Assembly (NCBI GenBank): GCA_039800165.1
Contig: JBDLRH010000079.1
Location: 1 to 36,577, forward strand
Direction of reading: 5' to 3'
DNA length: 36,577 nucleotides
Origin: JBDLRH01 sp039800165
Lineage (GTDB): Bacteria; Pseudomonadota; Gammaproteobacteria; Burkholderiales; Burkholderiaceae_C
Part shown: positions 23,028-31,485 of the stretch, in pieces
Layout: each line of letters opens with the position of its first letter
Position numbering within the stretch: position 1 is the first letter of the stretch
Position numbers and translations under genes: made by a program
Notes under the pieces: generated by a model
What the model was told of the DNA's origin: nothing
Databases searched by the model: none
What the model saw: the letters and a program-made list of their open reading frames with translations, nothing else

Positions 23028-25163
23028 TCAGGCCGCCAGCCGCGACAAGTCGGCCACGCGATTCATCGCGGTGTGCAGCGTCTTGAGCAGCCCCTGGCGG
23101 TTCAGGCGCAGGTCATCTTGCTCGGCATTGACCATCACGCCGTCGAAGAACGCATCGACCGGCGCACGCAGCGCCGCCAGCGTCTTCAGTGACGCGGTGT
23201 AGTCACCGGCGGCGAACTGCGCATCGGCCTGCGGCACGCTGGCCTCAAGCGCCGCGTACAGGTCGCGCTCGGCCGCTTCATGCAGCAGGCCGGCATTCAC
23301 ATGCGCATCGACCTCGCCCGCCTTCTTGAGGATGTTGCCCACCCGCTTGTTGGCTGCGGCCAGCGCAGGCGCCTCGGGCAGCGCGGCGAAGGCGCGCACC
23401 GCCTGCAAGCGGCGCGCCACATCGGCCAGGCGCTGCGGCCGCAGGGCCAGCACCGCATCCACTTCTTGCGCGCTGTAGCCCTGCTCGCGCAGGCTGCCGG
23501 CCAGGCGGTCGTAGATGAAGTCGAGCAGCGCTTCGGTGGCCGGCGTGATCTTGCTGCCAAAGGCTGGCGTGGCGGCACCCACCAGCGCCGACAGATCCAG
23601 CGGCAGGTCGCGCTCGACCAGCATGCGGATCACGCCCAAAGCATGGCGGCGCAACGCGAACGGGTCCTTGTCGCCGCTGGGCAGGTTGCCGATGCCGAAC
23701 ATGCCCACCAGCGTCTCGAGCTTGTCGGCCAGCGCCACCACCACGCCCACCGGGTTGCGCGGCAGCGCATCGCCTGCAAAGCGCGGGCGGTAGTGGTCCT
23801 CCACCGCGTCGGCGATGTCGGCCGACAGGCCATCGTGGCGCGCGTAGTACGCCCCCATGATGCCCTGCAGTTCGGGGAACTCGCCCACCATGTCGGTCAG
23901 CAGGTCGGCCTTGGCCAGCATCGCAGCGGTATCGGCCGCCTTGGCCAGCACCTCGCCACCCAGCGGCAGCGCAATCGCGCGGGCAATCGCGCGCACGCGC
24001 TCGACGCGCTCGCCCTGGCTACCCAGCTTGTTGTGATAGACCACCTTGGCCAGGCCACCCACGCGGCTCTCCAGCGTCTTCTTGCGGTCCTGGTCGAAGA
24101 AGAATTTCGCATCGGCCAGGCGCGGGCGCACCACGCGCTCGTTGCCGCCGATCACCGCGCTGGCGTCGTCCGGGCGGATGTTGCTGACCACCAGGAACCG
24201 GTTCGTCAGCTTGCCCTGCGCATCGAGCAGCGGAAAGTACTTCTGGTTGGCCTTCATCGTGAGGATCAGGCACTCTTGCGGCACTTCGAGGAACTCGCGC
24301 TCGAACTGGCACACCAGCACGTTGGGCCGCTCGACCAGCGCGGTCACCTCATCGAGCAGCGCTTCGTCTTCGATCGGCTTCGCGCCGCCGCCTACCCGGG
24401 CAGCGGCCTCCTTCAACTGGCGCACGATCTCGGCGCGGCGCTCGGCAAAGGACGCGATCACCGCGCCTTGCTCGCGCAGCACCTGCGCATAGGCGTCGGC
24501 GTTCGCAATGGTCACCGATGGCGTACGCGCCTCGAATCGGTGGCCTTGCGTGGTGTTGCCCGCCTTCAGGCCGAGCGCGCCCACCGGCACCACTGCATCG
24601 CCGTGCAGCGCCACCAGCGCATGCGCCGGCCGCACGAAGCTCACGCTGCTCCAGCCCGGCAGCTCGCAGCCGCCCTCGAGCTGGTAGCTCATCACCTTGG
24701 GGATCGGCAGCTTGGCAATCGATTCATCCAGCGCCTGCTGCAGGCCTTCGGCCAGCGATGCACCCGGCACCACGCTGTCGAAGAACAGCGCTTCGGCCTT
24801 GCCCTCGCCTTCGCGCTTGCAGCGTGCCAGCGCCGCGACCGGGTTGGACACATCCACCCCCAGCCCCTGCAGCCGCTTGAGCAGCGCCGGCGTGGAGTGG
24901 CCATTCGCATCCACACCCACGGCCACCGGCATCAGCTTTTGCGAAACCGCCTTGTCGGCCGCGCGCGAGGTCACACCGGTGATGTGTGCCGCCAGCCGAC
25001 GCGGCGAGGCGTAGGCGGTGAGCTGAGACGAGGCCGAGGCCAGGCCGTGCGCGCGCAGCTGCTCCAGCAGCACGCCGGCGAAAGCATCGCCCAGCTTCTT
25101 CAGCGCCTTGGGCGGCAGCTCTTCAACGAACAGTTCAACCAGCAAGTTGGCGGTGCTCGTCAT
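23028..25163 (-). CDS. glyS: Glycyl-tRNA synthetase beta subunit
   Basis: The 711-residue subunit pairs with GlyQ in an alpha2-beta2 enzyme that charges tRNA-Gly. It begins NLLVELFVEELPPKALKKLG and shows ASPRRLAAHI, QECLILTMKANQKYFPL, RLADAKFFFDQDRKKTLESR and the DKLETLVGMFGIGN segment. A C-terminal anticodon-binding-like helical region follows (VDAFFDGVMVNAED-type motif, here VNAEQDDLRLNRQGLL). E. coli GlyS has 689 residues. The ATG is one base after the glyQ stop, with AAGAAGG in the glyQ tail as ribosome binding site. The frame runs on to 25340 inside glyQ but is a shadow. Confidence 0.97.
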   Translation of the reverse strand: MTSTANLLVELFVEELPPKALKKLGDAFAGVLLEQLRAHGLASASSQLTAYASPRRLAAHITGVTSRAADKAVSQKLMPVAVGVDANGHSTPALLKRLQGLGVDVSNPVAALARCKREGEGKAEALFFDSVVPGASLAEGLQQALDESIAKLPIPKVMSYQLEGGCELPGWSSVSFVRPAHALVALHGDAVVPVGALGLKAGNTTQGHRFEARTPSVTIANADAYAQVLREQGAVIASFAERRAEIVRQLKEAAARVGGGAKPIEDEALLDEVTALVERPNVLVCQFEREFLEVPQECLILTMKANQKYFPLLDAQGKLTNRFLVVSNIRPDDASAVIGGNERVVRPRLADAKFFFDQDRKKTLESRVGGLAKVVYHNKLGSQGERVERVRAIARAIALPLGGEVLAKAADTAAMLAKADLLTDMVGEFPELQGIMGAYYARHDGLSADIADAVEDHYRPRFAGDALPRNPVGVVVALADKLETLVGMFGIGNLPSGDKDPFALRRHALGVIRMLVERDLPLDLSALVGAATPAFGSKITPATEALLDFIYDRLAGSLREQGYSAQEVDAVLALRPQRLADVARRLQAVRAFAALPEAPALAAANKRVGNILKKAGEVDAHVNAGLLHEAAERDLYAALEASVPQADAQFAAGDYTASLKTLAALRAPVDAFFDGVMVNAEQDDLRLNRQGLLKTLHTAMNRVADLSRLAA

Positions 25164-25164
25164 C

Positions 25165-26169
25165 TCAGGCCGCCTTCTTCTGCACTTGCGCTTGCATCTG
25201 GGCCACCCACTCGCGCGGCGCCATCGGGAAGCCGAGCCGCTCGCGGCTGTCGTAGTAGCTCTGCGCCACGCTGCGCGCGAGGTTGCGGATGCGTCCGATG
25301 TAGGCCGCGCGCTCGGTGACCGAGATCGCGCCGCGTGCATCCAGCAGGTTGAAGGTGTGCGCGGCCTTGAGCACCTGCTCGTAGGCCGGCAGCGCGAGCT
25401 GCTGTTCCATCAAATACTTGGCCTGCTTCTCGTGCGCACCGAAGGCGGTGAACAGGAACTCGGTGTCCGAATGCTCGAAGTTGTAGGTGGACTGCTCGAC
25501 TTCGTTTTGCTTGTAGACATCGCCATAGAGGACCCTGCCCCCACGCTCGCCCACTCCGTGTGGCTCGCTGCCCCCCGCGGGGGCCTTCGCGCCTTGGGAC
25601 GGCCCGGCGGCGCTCATGTGTCCCTCTGTCCACACCAGGTCGTAGACGTTGTCCACGCCCTGCAGGTACATCGCCAGGCGCTCCAGGCCGTAGGTGATCT
25701 CGCCGGTGATCGGCCGGCAGTCGATGCCGCCGACCTGCTGGAAGTAGGTGAACTGCGTGACCTCCATGCCGTTGAGCCAGACCTCCCAGCCCAGGCCCCA
25801 GGCACCGAGTGTCGGGTTCTCCCAGTCGTCCTCGACGAAGCGGATGTCGTTCTTCTTCAGGTCAAAGCCCAGTGCTTCGAGCGAGCCGAGGTACAGCTCG
25901 AGGATGTTGGCCGGCGCGGGCTTCAGCACCACCTGGTACTGGTAGTAGTGCTGCAGCCGGTTGGGGTTTTCGCCGTAGCGGCCGTCTTTCGGGCGGCGGC
26001 TGGGCTGCACGTAGGCGGCCTTCCACGGCTCGGGGCCGATGGCGCGCAGGAAGGTGGCGGTGTGGCTGGTGCCTGCGCCCACTTCCATGTCGTAGGGCTG
26101 CAGCAGTGCGCAGCCCTGGGCGTCCCAGTACGACTGCAGCTTGAGGATGATCTGTTGGAAGGTCAGCAT
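25165..26169 (-). CDS. glyQ: Glycyl-tRNA synthetase alpha subunit with a 30-residue insert
   Basis: The 334-residue catalytic class II subunit begins MLTFQQIILKLQSYW. It contains GAGTSHTATFLRAIGPEPW, the motif 2 region YVQPSRRPKDGRYGENPNR, FVEDDWENPTLGAWGLGWEVW and the motif 3-like ITYGLERLAMYLQG. E. coli GlyQ has 303 residues. The excess is one block at residues 184-213, between VYDLVWTEG and LYGDVYKQNEVEQ, where homologues have a short turn. It is encoded by 25531-25620, exactly 90 bases, so frame is kept. The ATG at 26169 matches the family start. Confidence 0.97.
   Translation of the reverse strand: MLTFQQIILKLQSYWDAQGCALLQPYDMEVGAGTSHTATFLRAIGPEPWKAAYVQPSRRPKDGRYGENPNRLQHYYQYQVVLKPAPANILELYLGSLEALGFDLKKNDIRFVEDDWENPTLGAWGLGWEVWLNGMEVTQFTYFQQVGGIDCRPITGEITYGLERLAMYLQGVDNVYDLVWTEGHMSAAGPSQGAKAPAGGSEPHGVGERGGRVLYGDVYKQNEVEQSTYNFEHSDTEFLFTAFGAHEKQAKYLMEQQLALPAYEQVLKAAHTFNLLDARGAISVTERAAYIGRIRNLARSVAQSYYDSRERLGFPMAPREWVAQMQAQVQKKAA
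25531..25620. repeat. 90-bp in-frame insert resembling a palindromic repeat element, inside glyQ
   Basis: This segment has no counterpart in typical GlyQ. It contains the perfect palindrome CCCCCGCGGGGG (25572-25583), flanked by GCTCGCTGC on one side and CTTCGCGCCTTGGGACGG on the other. From memory, similar C-run/G-run hairpin elements are scattered between genes in Comamonadaceae; this was not checked. Translated, it gives a Gly/Pro/Ala-rich loop. Only one copy was found in this window. Confidence 0.65.
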
Positions 26170-26244
26170 GGCGGTTTTCCGCACGCGCCGGCGGCCGCTG
26201 ACGGCAGCGCCCGGCCCACGCAAAAACGTCGCGCCAGCCAGCCT

Positions 26245-26259
26245 GCGGGACGATCCCGC
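26245..26259 (-). terminator. Weak hairpin after lnt
   Basis: GCGGGA-CGA-TCCCGC forms a 6-bp stem with a 3-base loop just past the lnt stop, in the 93-base gap before glyQ. A TTTTT run follows only about 18 bases later on the minus strand. It may be an inefficient terminator or merely a stabilising 3' hairpin. Confidence 0.3.
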
Positions 26260-26262
26260 GCC

Positions 26263-27966
26263 CTAGCCCTCTGCGCGACGAGCAGCGCCGGATTTTAAGG
26301 CCGCGGGCACCAGGCACAGCAGCGCTGCCAGCAGCAGCGGCCACAAGCCGAAGCGCCCCGCCCAGGCCGCGTAGCCAGTGGTGCCGGCGCGGCCCTCCAC
26401 CTCGCCTTGCAGCACGCCGCGGGCGTGCGGCAGCGCCTGCGCCACCACAACGCCGCGGTGGTCGATCAGCGCGGTGGCGCCGGTGTTGGTGGCGCGCACC
26501 ATCGGCCGCGCGAATTCCAGCGCCCGCATGCGGCTGATCTGCAGGTGCTGGTCGATCGCCACCGTGTTGCCGAACCAGGCGATGTTGCTGAGGTTAACGA
26601 ACACCGTCGGTGCGCGCGCCGCATCGGCAAAGCGCGCGGCCAGCTCTTCGCCGAACAGGTCTTCGTAGCAGATGTTGGGCGCCAGGCGCTGGCCGCGCCA
26701 CTCGAACGAGGCCTGCCCGACACCGCCGCGCGCAAAGTCGCCCAGCGGAATGCGCATCAGGTCGGTGAACCAGCGAAACAGCGGCGGCACAAATTCGCCG
26801 AAGGGCACGAGGTGGTGCTTGTCGTAGCGGTACTCGGGCTGCCCCGCGGCCCAGCCCACCGCCGAGTTGGTGTAGCCCGCCGTCGCGTCACCCAGCGGCA
26901 CGCCGATCAGCGCAGCCTGCGCGCGGGCGGGGTCTGCGCCCAGATATGGCCGGCGCAGATCGTCCCAGTAGCCCGGCGGCAGCATCGCCGGCAAGAGCGG
27001 CAGCGCGGTCTCGGGCGCCACCACCAACGCCCCTGGCCACGGCCGCGACAGCTGTGCGGCGTACCAGTCCAGCGCCTGCGGCACGCCGCTGCCGGGCTCG
27101 AACTTCTGGTCTTGCGGGATGTTCCCCTGCAGCAGCACCAGGCTCAGCGCACCGGTGCTGCGCGTCGCCGGCTCGGGCAGCCACAGGCCACCGCTCAGGG
27201 CCAGCAGTGACCCCAGCGCGGGGGCGGCGGCGCGCATCAGGGCGGCCTTGCCCACCATGCCAGCGTCCTTGGCCCCGGGCGGGCCCTCAGGTCCGCCCAC
27301 CGCTGAAACGCCGGCCGCCGGCATGCGGCCACGCGACGGCCAGATGCGCGCCATCAGCAGCGCCAGCACCGCCGCCAGCGCTGCAGCCAACCCGCCGACG
27401 CCGTACACACCCACCAGCGGCGCCCACACCGACAGCCAGCCATCGACATGCGCGTAGCCGCCCGCACCCCAGGGAAAGCCGGTGAACAGGCGACCGCGCG
27501 CCACCTCAGCCAGCGTCCACAGGCCGGCGAATGCCAGCGCAGTGGAACCGGCGCCATCGCGCCGAGCCGCCCAGCGCCACCACAGCGCCGCGGCCAGCGC
27601 GTAGTACAGGCCCAGCGCTGCCGCCAGCGCCAGCACCGCCAGCGCAGCCAGCGGCGCGGCCAGCCCGCCGTAGGTGTGCATCGAAATGAACAGCCACCAG
27701 AAGCTGCCCGCCAGCCACGCGATGGCAAAGACCCAGCCGGCGAGAAACGCGCGCCCGGCCGACGCCGCCTGACGCAAGGCCGCCACCAGCAGCGCCAGCG
27801 ACCCGACCTGCAAAACGCCGCTGGGCTGCCCAAGCGTCAGCCAGCCTTCGATGCCGGCATCCAGCGGCCAGGCGATCGATGCGGCCTGCACCCATCCGGC
27901 GATCGCCACCAGGCCCAGCCACGCGCGCTGCGCGGCCACGGGCGATCGGATCGGTGCGGCAGCCAC
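26263..27966 (-). CDS. lnt: Apolipoprotein N-acyltransferase
   Basis: The 567-residue inner-membrane enzyme adds the third acyl chain to lipoproteins. The N-terminal half has several membrane spans (about 1-205). The periplasmic nitrilase-like domain carries the catalytic triad: Glu in VVAPETALPLL, Lys in YRYDKHHLVPFGEFVP and Cys in APNICYEDLFGEE. A last span lies near the C-terminus (LWPLLLAALLCLVPAAL). It is about 50 residues longer than E. coli Lnt (512). Part of the excess is a Gly/Pro-rich stretch near 210-240 (VGGPEGPPGAKDAG). The start is GTG at 27966, 17 bases after the corC stop; a later start is possible. Confidence 0.95.
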   Translation of the reverse strand: MAAAPIRSPVAAQRAWLGLVAIAGWVQAASIAWPLDAGIEGWLTLGQPSGVLQVGSLALLVAALRQAASAGRAFLAGWVFAIAWLAGSFWWLFISMHTYGGLAAPLAALAVLALAAALGLYYALAAALWWRWAARRDGAGSTALAFAGLWTLAEVARGRLFTGFPWGAGGYAHVDGWLSVWAPLVGVYGVGGLAAALAAVLALLMARIWPSRGRMPAAGVSAVGGPEGPPGAKDAGMVGKAALMRAAAPALGSLLALSGGLWLPEPATRSTGALSLVLLQGNIPQDQKFEPGSGVPQALDWYAAQLSRPWPGALVVAPETALPLLPAMLPPGYWDDLRRPYLGADPARAQAALIGVPLGDATAGYTNSAVGWAAGQPEYRYDKHHLVPFGEFVPPLFRWFTDLMRIPLGDFARGGVGQASFEWRGQRLAPNICYEDLFGEELAARFADAARAPTVFVNLSNIAWFGNTVAIDQHLQISRMRALEFARPMVRATNTGATALIDHRGVVVAQALPHARGVLQGEVEGRAGTTGYAAWAGRFGLWPLLLAALLCLVPAALKSGAARRAEG

Positions 27967-27983
27967 GCCCTAGTGCCGCGGTC

Positions 27984-28904
27984 TCAGCCCTGCGCCGCGC
28001 TGCGCACGGGGGACACCCGGAACCAGCGCACCGCGCCGCCCTTGGTGTGCAGCACCACGAAGTCGAGCCCCGCCAGCGCCAGGCGCTCGCCGCGTTTGGG
28101 CACGTGGCCCATCTCGTGCGCGATCAGGCCGCCAATCGTGTCGAAGCCCTTGTCAAAGCCCTTGTCGAAGCCCCTCTCCTGGCCACCCTCGCCCGCCTCG
28201 CCCTCGGCGCGCGGAAAGCTCACGCCAAACGACTCGGCCACCCGCTCGGGCGACGCGTCGCCGCTCACCCGCCAGGTGCCGTCGGCCAGCGCGAAGATGT
28301 CGCCCGCGTCTTCGGCGATGTCGAACTCGTCCTCGATTTCGCCGACGATCTGCTCCAGCACGTCCTCGATGGTGATCAGCCCGGCCACGCGGCCGAACTC
28401 GTCGATGACCACCGCCAGGTGGTTGCGGTTGCCGCGGAACTCGCGCAGCAGGTCGTTCAGGCCCTTGCTCTCGGGCACGAACACCGCCGGGCGCAGCAGC
28501 GCGCGCAGGTTGAGCTCGGGCGCGCGCTGCAGCTTCAGCAGGTCCTTGGCCATCAGGATGCCGATGATGTTCTCGCGATCGCGCTCGTACACCGGAAAGC
28601 GCGAATGCGCGGTGTCGATCACCAGGTGCAGGATGTCGTCGTACGGCGCATCGATGTCGATCAGGTCCATGCGCGGCGCGGCCACCATCACGTCGCCCGC
28701 GCTCATCTCGGCCAGCCGGATCACGCCTTCGAGCATCGCGCGCGATTCCGCGCCGATGACCTGGTTGTCTTCGGCGTCGGCCAGCGACTCGATCAGTTCG
28801 GCCTTGGAATCAGGCCCGGGGAAGATGAATTCGGTGACCTTCTGCAGGAAGGTCCGCTTGTCGTCCCGTCCGGTGGACGGGCGCGCAGGGTGTGGGTCTG
28901 ACAC
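27984..28904 (-). CDS. corC: CorC/YbeX-type CBS-domain transporter-associated protein
   Basis: The 306-residue cytoplasmic protein contains a CBS pair (about 70-190, with DVMVAAPRMDLIDID, SRFPVYERDRENIIGIL and HLAVVIDEFGRVAGLITIED). A C-terminal CorC_HlyC domain follows (about 205-300). It is linked to Co2+/Mg2+ homeostasis, and the ybeX-lnt neighbourhood is widely conserved. The start is GTG at 28904 (begins SDPHPARPS), chosen because family members begin at that point. No clear Shine-Dalgarno sequence is seen. A GFDK-repeat linker (about residues 244-255) interrupts the CorC_HlyC domain. Confidence 0.93.
   Translation of the reverse strand: MSDPHPARPSTGRDDKRTFLQKVTEFIFPGPDSKAELIESLADAEDNQVIGAESRAMLEGVIRLAEMSAGDVMVAAPRMDLIDIDAPYDDILHLVIDTAHSRFPVYERDRENIIGILMAKDLLKLQRAPELNLRALLRPAVFVPESKGLNDLLREFRGNRNHLAVVIDEFGRVAGLITIEDVLEQIVGEIEDEFDIAEDAGDIFALADGTWRVSGDASPERVAESFGVSFPRAEGEAGEGGQERGFDKGFDKGFDTIGGLIAHEMGHVPKRGERLALAGLDFVVLHTKGGAVRWFRVSPVRSAAQG
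28141..28174 (-). repeat. 12-bp repeats coding GFDK units in CorC
   Basis: TCGAAGCCCTTG, TCAAAGCCCTTG and a partial TCGAAGCCCC follow each other and encode GFDKGFDKGFD, just before DTIGGLIAHEMG of the CorC_HlyC domain. One base differs between units. This is a further in-frame 12-bp expansion, like those in the kinase and the Bug receptor. Confidence 0.8.
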
Positions 28905-29011
28905 AGGGGGGCGGGTGCAGCGCGTGCAGTGGTTGCGACGCGCACAAGGATAGCGGAAGCAGATGACAGCCGGGGCGCGATGCCCGGGGTGCCCTGGGGG
29001 CTCCCGTCGGC

Positions 29012-29710
29012 TCAGGGCGCGCAGTGCGCCCGGGCCTCGCGCACGCCCTGGCGCACCTCCTGCACCGTGGCCAGAAAGCGCCGGAACTGCCGCGCCTGGC
29101 GCTTGAGCAGGAAATCGGTCTCGGCCACCTGCTGCTCCACCAGTTCGGCCATGCGGGAGTCCAGCGTGGCGGGCGGCAAGCGCAGGTAGGCCTCGGTCTC
29201 GCTGCCCGCGGGCTCGAGCGTGGCGCCAGCGCGGCGAGCAATGTGCAGCATCGCCGCGTTTTCCGACAGCGCGTGGATGAACAGCAGCTCCACGCCCTCG
29301 TTGCGCGCATGGCGCACCGCGCGCTCGAACAGCAGCGTGCCGTAGCCGCGCCCGCGCGAGGCCGGGTCCACCGAGACGCCGAACTCGGCACAGGCGCCGC
29401 ACTCCAGCGCGCTGCCCGCCGCCAGATGCGCCAGTGCGATCAGCCGCAGCCCGCGGTTGAAGATGCCAAACAGGTCGTCGCGCCGGAAGTCCAGCGCATC
29501 CACGTAGCGGCCGACCTGCTCGTCGGTGGCGGCGTAGCCAAAGCGCAGGTAGCGGTCTCCGGCGTCCAGGCGCAGCAGGTGCTCGCGCAGCGCCTCGCGG
29601 TCGTCTTCCTCGAGCTGCAGGATCGGCACCAGCGCGGAGTCGCCAGCCGGTGGGGTTGCAGCGCCGGGGGCCTGCGGCGCCGGATCGGGGGTCGTTGGCA
29701 AAGGGGTCAT
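29012..29710 (-). CDS. GNAT-family N-acetyltransferase
   Basis: The 232-residue protein has a GNAT acetyl-CoA-binding motif A, EFGVSVDPASRGRGYGTLLFERAVRHARN, with the R/Q-x-x-G-x-G/A loop seen as RGRGYG. A second helix NAAMLHIARRAGATL (motif B) follows. A Pro/Ala-rich leader (about 1-30) precedes the domain and a long helical tail (about 170-232) follows it. The acceptor is unknown. The ATG at 29710 was chosen; a TTG at 29758 would add 16 residues. An inverted repeat (29721-29736) lies just before the start. Confidence 0.85.
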   Translation of the reverse strand: MTPLPTTPDPAPQAPGAATPPAGDSALVPILQLEEDDREALREHLLRLDAGDRYLRFGYAATDEQVGRYVDALDFRRDDLFGIFNRGLRLIALAHLAAGSALECGACAEFGVSVDPASRGRGYGTLLFERAVRHARNEGVELLFIHALSENAAMLHIARRAGATLEPAGSETEAYLRLPPATLDSRMAELVEQQVAETDFLLKRQARQFRRFLATVQEVRQGVREARAHCAP

Positions 29711-29720
29711 GGCCCCAATG

Positions 29721-29736
29721 TAAGGGTTTTCCCTAA
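29721..29736. promoter_or_regulatory. Inverted repeat directly upstream of the GNAT gene
   Basis: TAAGGGTTTTCCCTAA has AGGG/CCCT arms around a TTTT centre, with one mismatch in the outer arms. It lies 11-26 bases before the GNAT ATG. Its core AAGGGTTTTCCCTA matches the site upstream of the sensor kinase in 11 of 14 bases. It could be an operator for a dimeric regulator that is not identified here. Confidence 0.45.
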
Positions 29737-29770
29737 TCCGTGGGATGTGCAGGCTCAAACGCCGCGTCGG

Positions 29771-30250
29771 CTACAGCGGCAAGGCCGTGGTGGCCTTCAC
29801 CCGGTCGAGCACAAAGCTGGTCTTGCAGTCCTGCACGCTCGGGTGCTTGAGCAGCGTGTCCATGATGAAGCGGCTGTAGTGCGCCATGTCGGCCACCACC
29901 ACCCGCAGCAAGAAGTCCATCTCGCCGGTAAGCGCTGCGCATTCCACCACCTCGGGCCAGGCCTGCACCGCGGCGCGAAACGCGTCCATCGGGGTGCGCT
30001 TGTGGTGCTCGGTGTGCTTTTCCAGCCGCACATTGATGTAGGCGGTCAGGCCCAGACCCACCCGCTCGGGTTCAACGATGGCGGCGTAGCGAGCGATCAC
30101 TGACGCGTCCTCCAGCCGGCGCACCCGGCGCAGCACCGCGCTGGGCGACAGGCCCACCGCCTCGGCCACCTCGTCGTAGGTGGCGCGGCCGTTCGCCTGC
30201 AACTGGCGCAGGATCTGCAAATCAAGCTTGTCGAGTGCTTCCACAGCCAC
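29771..30250 (-). CDS. Lrp/AsnC-family transcriptional regulator
   Basis: The 159-residue regulator has an N-terminal winged helix-turn-helix (about 6-60: LDKLDLQILRQLQANGR, then TYDEVAEAVGLSPSAVLRRV). A C-terminal RAM/AsnC effector domain follows (about 70-150: GLTAYINVRLEKH, VVECAALTGEMDFLLRVVV, VQDCKTSFVLDRVK). The start is GTG at 30250. It is transcribed away from hppD, 86 bases apart. Divergent Lrp-type genes often control their neighbour, so tyrosine breakdown is a reasonable guess for its target. The amino acid ligand is unknown. Confidence 0.93.
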   Translation of the reverse strand: MAVEALDKLDLQILRQLQANGRATYDEVAEAVGLSPSAVLRRVRRLEDASVIARYAAIVEPERVGLGLTAYINVRLEKHTEHHKRTPMDAFRAAVQAWPEVVECAALTGEMDFLLRVVVADMAHYSRFIMDTLLKHPSVQDCKTSFVLDRVKATTALPL

Positions 30251-30336
30251 TATTTTGCAGTATTCATGCGTCTAAGGCATGTGGCAAGCCGCAAATTTCA
30301 GAAAAACTGCAGGCCTTGCGCCGTACAGTGTCTGGC
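30251..30336. promoter_or_regulatory. Divergent lrp-hppD promoter region
   Basis: This 86-base region is AT-rich for the window. It contains a + strand TACAGT (30324-30329) ending 7 bases before the hppD ATG, and a minus-strand AATACT 8 bases before the Lrp GTG. TGCAGT (30256-30261) and ACTGCA (30306-30311) form a 6-bp inverted pair 44 bases apart, which could hold an Lrp-type oligomer. No Shine-Dalgarno sequence is seen for either gene. Confidence 0.4.
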
Positions 30337-31485
30337 ATGAACGCACCCCTGCCCGCTACCGCTACCGCCGCCCTGCCCACCGCCGCCAGCTCGGCCTGGG
30401 ACAACCCCATGGGCACCGACGGATTTGAATTCATCGAATACGCCGCACCCGACCCGGTGGCCATGGGCTCGGTGTTCGAGCGCATGGGATTCGTGGCGAT
30501 CGCGCGGCACCGCCACAAGAACGTGACGCTGTACCGCCAGGGCGGCATCAACTTCATCCTGAATGCCGAGCCCGACAGCTTTGCGCAGCGCTTCGCGCGC
30601 CTGCACGGGCCGAGCGTCTGCGCCATCGCCTTCCGCGTGCACGACGCCAAGGCCGCCTACGAGCGCGCCGTGTCGCTCGGCGCCTGGGGCTATGCGGGTC
30701 AGGCCGGGCCGGGTGAGCTGAACATCCCGGCGATCAAGGGCATCGGCGACAGCCTGATCTACCTGGTGGACAAATGGCGTGGCAAGAACGGCGCCCGGCC
30801 CGGCGACATCGGCAACATCGGCTTCTTCGATGTGGACTTCGAGCCGCTGCCCGGTGCCAGCAGCGCCAGCCTGGACGCGCCGGGCCACGGCCTCACCCAC
30901 ATCGACCACCTCACGCACAACGTGCACCGCGGCCGCATGGACGAATGGGCGGGCTTCTACGAGCGGCTGTTCAACTTCCGCGAGATCCGCTACTTCGACA
31001 TCGAGGGGCAGGTGACCGGCGTGAAGAGCAAGGCGATGACCAGCCCCTGCGGCAAGATCCGCATCCCGATCAACGAAGAAGGCAACGAGAAGTCGGGCCA
31101 GATCCAGGAGTACCTCGACCGCTATCACGGCGAAGGCATCCAGCACATCGCGATGGCATCGACCGACCTGTACCGCACTGTCGATGCACTGCGCACCAGC
31201 GGCGTGACGCTGCTCGACACGCCCGACACCTACTACGAACTGATCGACAAGCGCATCCCCGGCCATGGCGAAGATGTGGCGGCACTGAAGGCGCGGCGCA
31301 TCCTGGTGGACGGCAAGAAGGGCGCGCTGCTGCTGCAGATCTTCAGCGAGAACCAGCTCGGCCCCATCTTCTTCGAGTTCATCCAGCGCAAGGGCGACGA
31401 GGGTTTTGGCGAAGGCAACTTCAAGGCGCTGTTCGAGAGCATCGAACTCGACCAGATGCGCCGTGGCGTGCTGAAGGGGGCCTGA
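30337..31485 (+). CDS. hppD: 4-hydroxyphenylpyruvate dioxygenase
   Basis: The 382-residue Fe(II) enzyme converts 4-hydroxyphenylpyruvate to homogentisate in tyrosine breakdown. The iron ligands are His191 (in THIDHLTHNV), His270 (in GIQHIAM) and Glu347 (in IFFEFIQRKGDEGFGEGNF), spread over the two vicinal-oxygen-chelate halves. The N-terminal MGTDGFEFIEYAAPD is typical. The ATG at 30337 was chosen; the frame is open to 30235 but that part crosses the divergent Lrp start. No homogentisate dioxygenase gene lies in the window. Confidence 0.97.
   Translation: MNAPLPATATAALPTAASSAWDNPMGTDGFEFIEYAAPDPVAMGSVFERMGFVAIARHRHKNVTLYRQGGINFILNAEPDSFAQRFARLHGPSVCAIAFRVHDAKAAYERAVSLGAWGYAGQAGPGELNIPAIKGIGDSLIYLVDKWRGKNGARPGDIGNIGFFDVDFEPLPGASSASLDAPGHGLTHIDHLTHNVHRGRMDEWAGFYERLFNFREIRYFDIEGQVTGVKSKAMTSPCGKIRIPINEEGNEKSGQIQEYLDRYHGEGIQHIAMASTDLYRTVDALRTSGVTLLDTPDTYYELIDKRIPGHGEDVAALKARRILVDGKKGALLLQIFSENQLGPIFFEFIQRKGDEGFGEGNFKALFESIELDQMRRGVLKGA

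Noticed and set aside
25164..25340. N-terminal extension of GlyS into glyQ
   Set aside because: The extra 59 codons overlap glyQ, are Arg/Ser/Ala-rich and are not part of GlyS. The ATG at 25163 has a good binding site and matches the family start.
27968..27977. CCCTAGTGCC before lnt as a third copy of the inverted motif
   Set aside because: It equals only one arm of the site at 3585-3602. The opposite arm is missing, so it is likely chance.
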